Source of the DNA: an uncultured Pseudomonas sp.
GTDB taxonomy: Bacteria; Pseudomonadota; Gammaproteobacteria; Pseudomonadales; Pseudomonadaceae
DNA: 6,945 nt
Assembly: GCA_937863915.1 (NCBI GenBank)
Contig: CALMID010000380.1
Location: 1-6,945 of the forward strand
Direction: 5' to 3'
Shown here: positions 5,209 to 6,945 of the stretch, piece after piece
Layout of the letters: every line of letters begins with the position of its first letter
How positions within the stretch are numbered: position 1 is the first letter of the stretch
Program-made: the position numbers and the translations under genes
The notes under the pieces: model-generated
Databases searched by the model: none
What the model saw: only the letters and a program-made list of their open reading frames with translations
Told to the model about the DNA's origin: nothing

Positions 5209-6267
5209 ATGAGTGCCAGCACTGCTTCCGTTACCCGTCACGACTGGACCCTGGCCGAGGTCAAGGCCCTGTTCGAGCAGCCGTTCAACGACCTGCTGTT
5301 CCAGGCCCAGACCGTACACCGCGCACACTTCGACCCGAACCGCGTGCAGGTTTCCACGCTGCTGTCGATCAAGACCGGCGCCTGTCCGGAAGACTGCAAG
5401 TACTGTCCGCAGTCCGGTCACTACAACACCGGCCTGGACAAGGAAAAGCTGATGGAAGTGCAGAAGGTGCTGGAGGCGGCCGCCGAGGCCAAGGCCATCG
5501 GCTCCACCCGCTTCTGCATGGGCGCGGCGTGGAAGCATCCGTCGGCCAAAGACATGCCCTACGTGCTGAAGATGGTCGAGGGTGTGAAGGCCCTGGGCCT
5601 GGAAACCTGCATGACCCTGGGCAAGCTCGACAAGGAGCAGACCCAGGCGCTGGCCGCGGCGGGGCTCGATTACTACAACCACAACCTGGATACCTCGCCG
5701 GAGTTCTACGGCAACATCATCACCACCCGCACCTACAGCGAGCGTCTGCAGACCCTCGCTTATGTGCGCGAGGCGGGGATGAAGATCTGCTCCGGCGGCA
5801 TCCTCGGCATGGGCGAGTCGCTGGACGACCGCGCCGGGCTCTTGATCCAGCTGGCCAACCTTCCGGAGCACCCGGAGTCCGTGCCGATCAACATGCTGGT
5901 CAAGGTCAAGGGCACGCCGCTGGCCGAGGAGCAGGACGTCGATCCGTTCGACTTCATCCGCATGCTGGCCGTGGCGCGGATCATGATGCCGAAGTCCCAC
6001 GTGCGCCTGTCCGCCGGGCGCGAGGCGATGAACGAGCAGATGCAGGCCCTGGCCTTTATGGCCGGCGCCAATTCGATCTTCTACGGCGAGAAGCTGCTGA
6101 CTACCGCCAACCCGCAGGCCGACAAGGACATGCAGCTGTTCAAGCGCCTCGGCATCAAGCCGGAAGAGCGCGAGGAGCACGCCGACGAGGTGCACCAGGC
6201 CGCCATCGAGCAGGCCCTGGCCGAGCAGCGCGACTCCAAGCTGTTCTACAACGCCGCGTCGGCCTGA
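5209..6267 (+). CDS. bioB: Biotin synthase BioB
   Basis: This is a 352-residue radical SAM enzyme that inserts sulfur between C6 and C9 of dethiobiotin, the last step of biotin synthesis. The radical SAM 4Fe-4S cluster motif is C59-x3-C63-x2-C66. The ligands of the second 2Fe-2S cluster, which supplies the sulfur, are C103, C134, C194 and R266. All seven fall exactly six residues after their E. coli counterparts, so the enzyme looks fully functional. [11 protein letters not shown] at 158-168 and [12 protein letters not shown] at 263-274 are further family landmarks. ATG at 5209 has TAAGGA nine bases upstream. A BirA-type operator lies about 80 bp before the start, and bioF follows after 13 bp, so the two are expected to form one biotin-repressed operon. 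Confidence 0.98.
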   Translation: MSASTASVTRHDWTLAEVKALFEQPFNDLLFQAQTVHRAHFDPNRVQVSTLLSIKTGACPEDCKYCPQSGHYNTGLDKEKLMEVQKVLEAAAEAKAIGSTRFCMGAAWKHPSAKDMPYVLKMVEGVKALGLETCMTLGKLDKEQTQALAAAGLDYYNHNLDTSPEFYGNIITTRTYSERLQTLAYVREAGMKICSGGILGMGESLDDRAGLLIQLANLPEHPESVPINMLVKVKGTPLAEEQDVDPFDFIRMLAVARIMMPKSHVRLSAGREAMNEQMQALAFMAGANSIFYGEKLLTTANPQADKDMQLFKRLGIKPEEREEHADEVHQAAIEQALAEQRDSKLFYNAASA

Positions 6268-6280
6268 GCCGGGGCCGACG

Positions 6281-6945
6281 ATGGCCTTTGATCTCGCCAC
6301 GCGCCTGGCTGAGCGTCGCGCTGCCCACCTGTTCCGGCAGCGCCCGTTGCTGGAGGGGCCGCAGGGCCCCGAGGTGCGGGTCGATGGCCCGCCGCTGCTG
6401 GCCTTCTGTTCCCACGACTACCGGGGCCTGGCCCACCACCCCGAGGTGATCGCGGCCCTGCGCGCCGGCGCCGAGAAATGGGGCGTCGGCGGTGGCGCCT
6501 CGCACCTGGTGATCGGCCACAGCACGCCGCACCACGAGCTGGAAGAAGCGCTGGCCGAATTCACCGGGCGTCCGCGGGCGCTGCTGTTTTCCACCGGCTA
6601 TATGGCCAACCTGGCCGCCGTCACCGCGCTGGTCGGGCAGGGCGATACGGTGCTGGAAGACCGCATCAATCATGCTTCCCTGCTGGATGCGGGCCTGCTG
6701 TCCGGCGCGCGCTTCTCGCGTTATCTACACAATGACGCGGCCAGCCTGGCCAGCCGACTGGAGAAGGCCACGGGCAACACTCTGGTGGTCACCGATGGCG
6801 TGTTCAGCATGGATGGCGACCTGGCTGATCTGCCGGCGCTGTGTGCCGAGGCGCGCCGGAAGCAGGCCTGGGTGATGGTTGATGATGCCCATGGCTTCGG
6901 CCCACTGGGCGCGACGGGTGGCGGTATCGTCGAGCACTTTGGCCT
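6281..6945 (+). CDS. bioF: 8-amino-7-oxononanoate synthase BioF (3' end off window)
   Basis: The frame opens at ATG 6281 and runs to the window edge with no stop, giving 221 complete codons of a family usually about 380-400 residues long. BioF is a PLP-dependent enzyme that condenses pimeloyl-ACP or pimeloyl-CoA with L-alanine, the first committed step of ring assembly in biotin synthesis. Visible landmarks are [13 protein letters not shown] (44-56), [13 protein letters not shown] (68-80, glycine-rich substrate region), STGYMAN (104-110), NHASLLDA with H131 stacking on [13 protein letters not shown] (171-180) and [10 protein letters not shown] (201-210), where D201 and H204 contact the cofactor. 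The PLP-binding lysine lies beyond the window. The start is 13 bp after the bioB stop with only a weak GGGG purine run, so translation may be coupled to bioB. Confidence 0.96.
   Translation, partial: MAFDLATRLAERRAAHLFRQRPLLEGPQGPEVRVDGPPLLAFCSHDYRGLAHHPEVIAALRAGAEKWGVGGGASHLVIGHSTPHHELEEALAEFTGRPRALLFSTGYMANLAAVTALVGQGDTVLEDRINHASLLDAGLLSGARFSRYLHNDAASLASRLEKATGNTLVVTDGVFSMDGDLADLPALCAEARRKQAWVMVDDAHGFGPLGATGGGIVEHFG

Noticed and set aside
5179..6300. Minus-strand open frame of about 370 codons opposite bioB
   Set aside because: It mirrors the codons of bioB, whose seven cluster ligands are all intact. The antisense translation is rich in Leu, Gly, His and Val without recognisable domains.

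Overview
The window looks like chromosomal DNA of a Pseudomonas-type gammaproteobacterium. It is GC-rich, and every gene I recognise has a close counterpart in that genus. As I recall, the neighbourhood srkA (yihE) - modE-like regulator - comF-like phosphoribosyltransferase, with bioB not far away, also occurs in P. aeruginosa. That synteny is from memory and was not searched. The species cannot be fixed from the sequence.

Layout from left to right. At 2-910 (+) is the C-terminal end of a DUF6701/MshQ-like surface or pilus-associated protein; its start lies off the window. It ends at a 30-bp perfect palindrome, probably a terminator. A convergent gap of about 170 bp follows and holds a nested imperfect dyad at 994-1049. 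From 5137 back to 1080 all genes are on the minus strand, in transcription order comF, modE, modA, modB, srkA. At 5209 the plus strand resumes with bioB and the first two thirds of bioF, which runs off the right end.

The minus-strand block combines three themes. ComF is a zinc-finger/phosphoribosyltransferase protein linked in some bacteria to DNA uptake. ModE, ModA and ModB are the molybdate-responsive regulator, periplasmic molybdate-binding protein and membrane permease of a molybdate ABC importer. SrkA is a stress-response protein kinase. The ATPase gene modC, which normally follows modB, is absent, and srkA sits in its place 51 bp downstream. A good candidate ModE operator (CG-TATAG-N7-TATAG-CG) lies 10 bp upstream of modE.

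The plus-strand block starts the biotin operon. BioF makes 8-amino-7-oxononanoate from pimeloyl thioester and alanine, and BioB inserts sulfur into dethiobiotin in the last step. A strong BirA-type biotin operator (TTGTAAACC-N15-GGTTGACAG) precedes bioB, but it lies inside codons 2-13 of the divergent comF and overlaps a TTGACA -35 element. The same stretch of DNA therefore appears to encode the ComF N-terminus and to carry the biotin control site.

I see no mobile element, CRISPR array, tRNA or rRNA, and no clear sign of a wholly new system. The most notable points are the operator embedded in comF, the modEAB cluster without modC, and the structured convergent gap.
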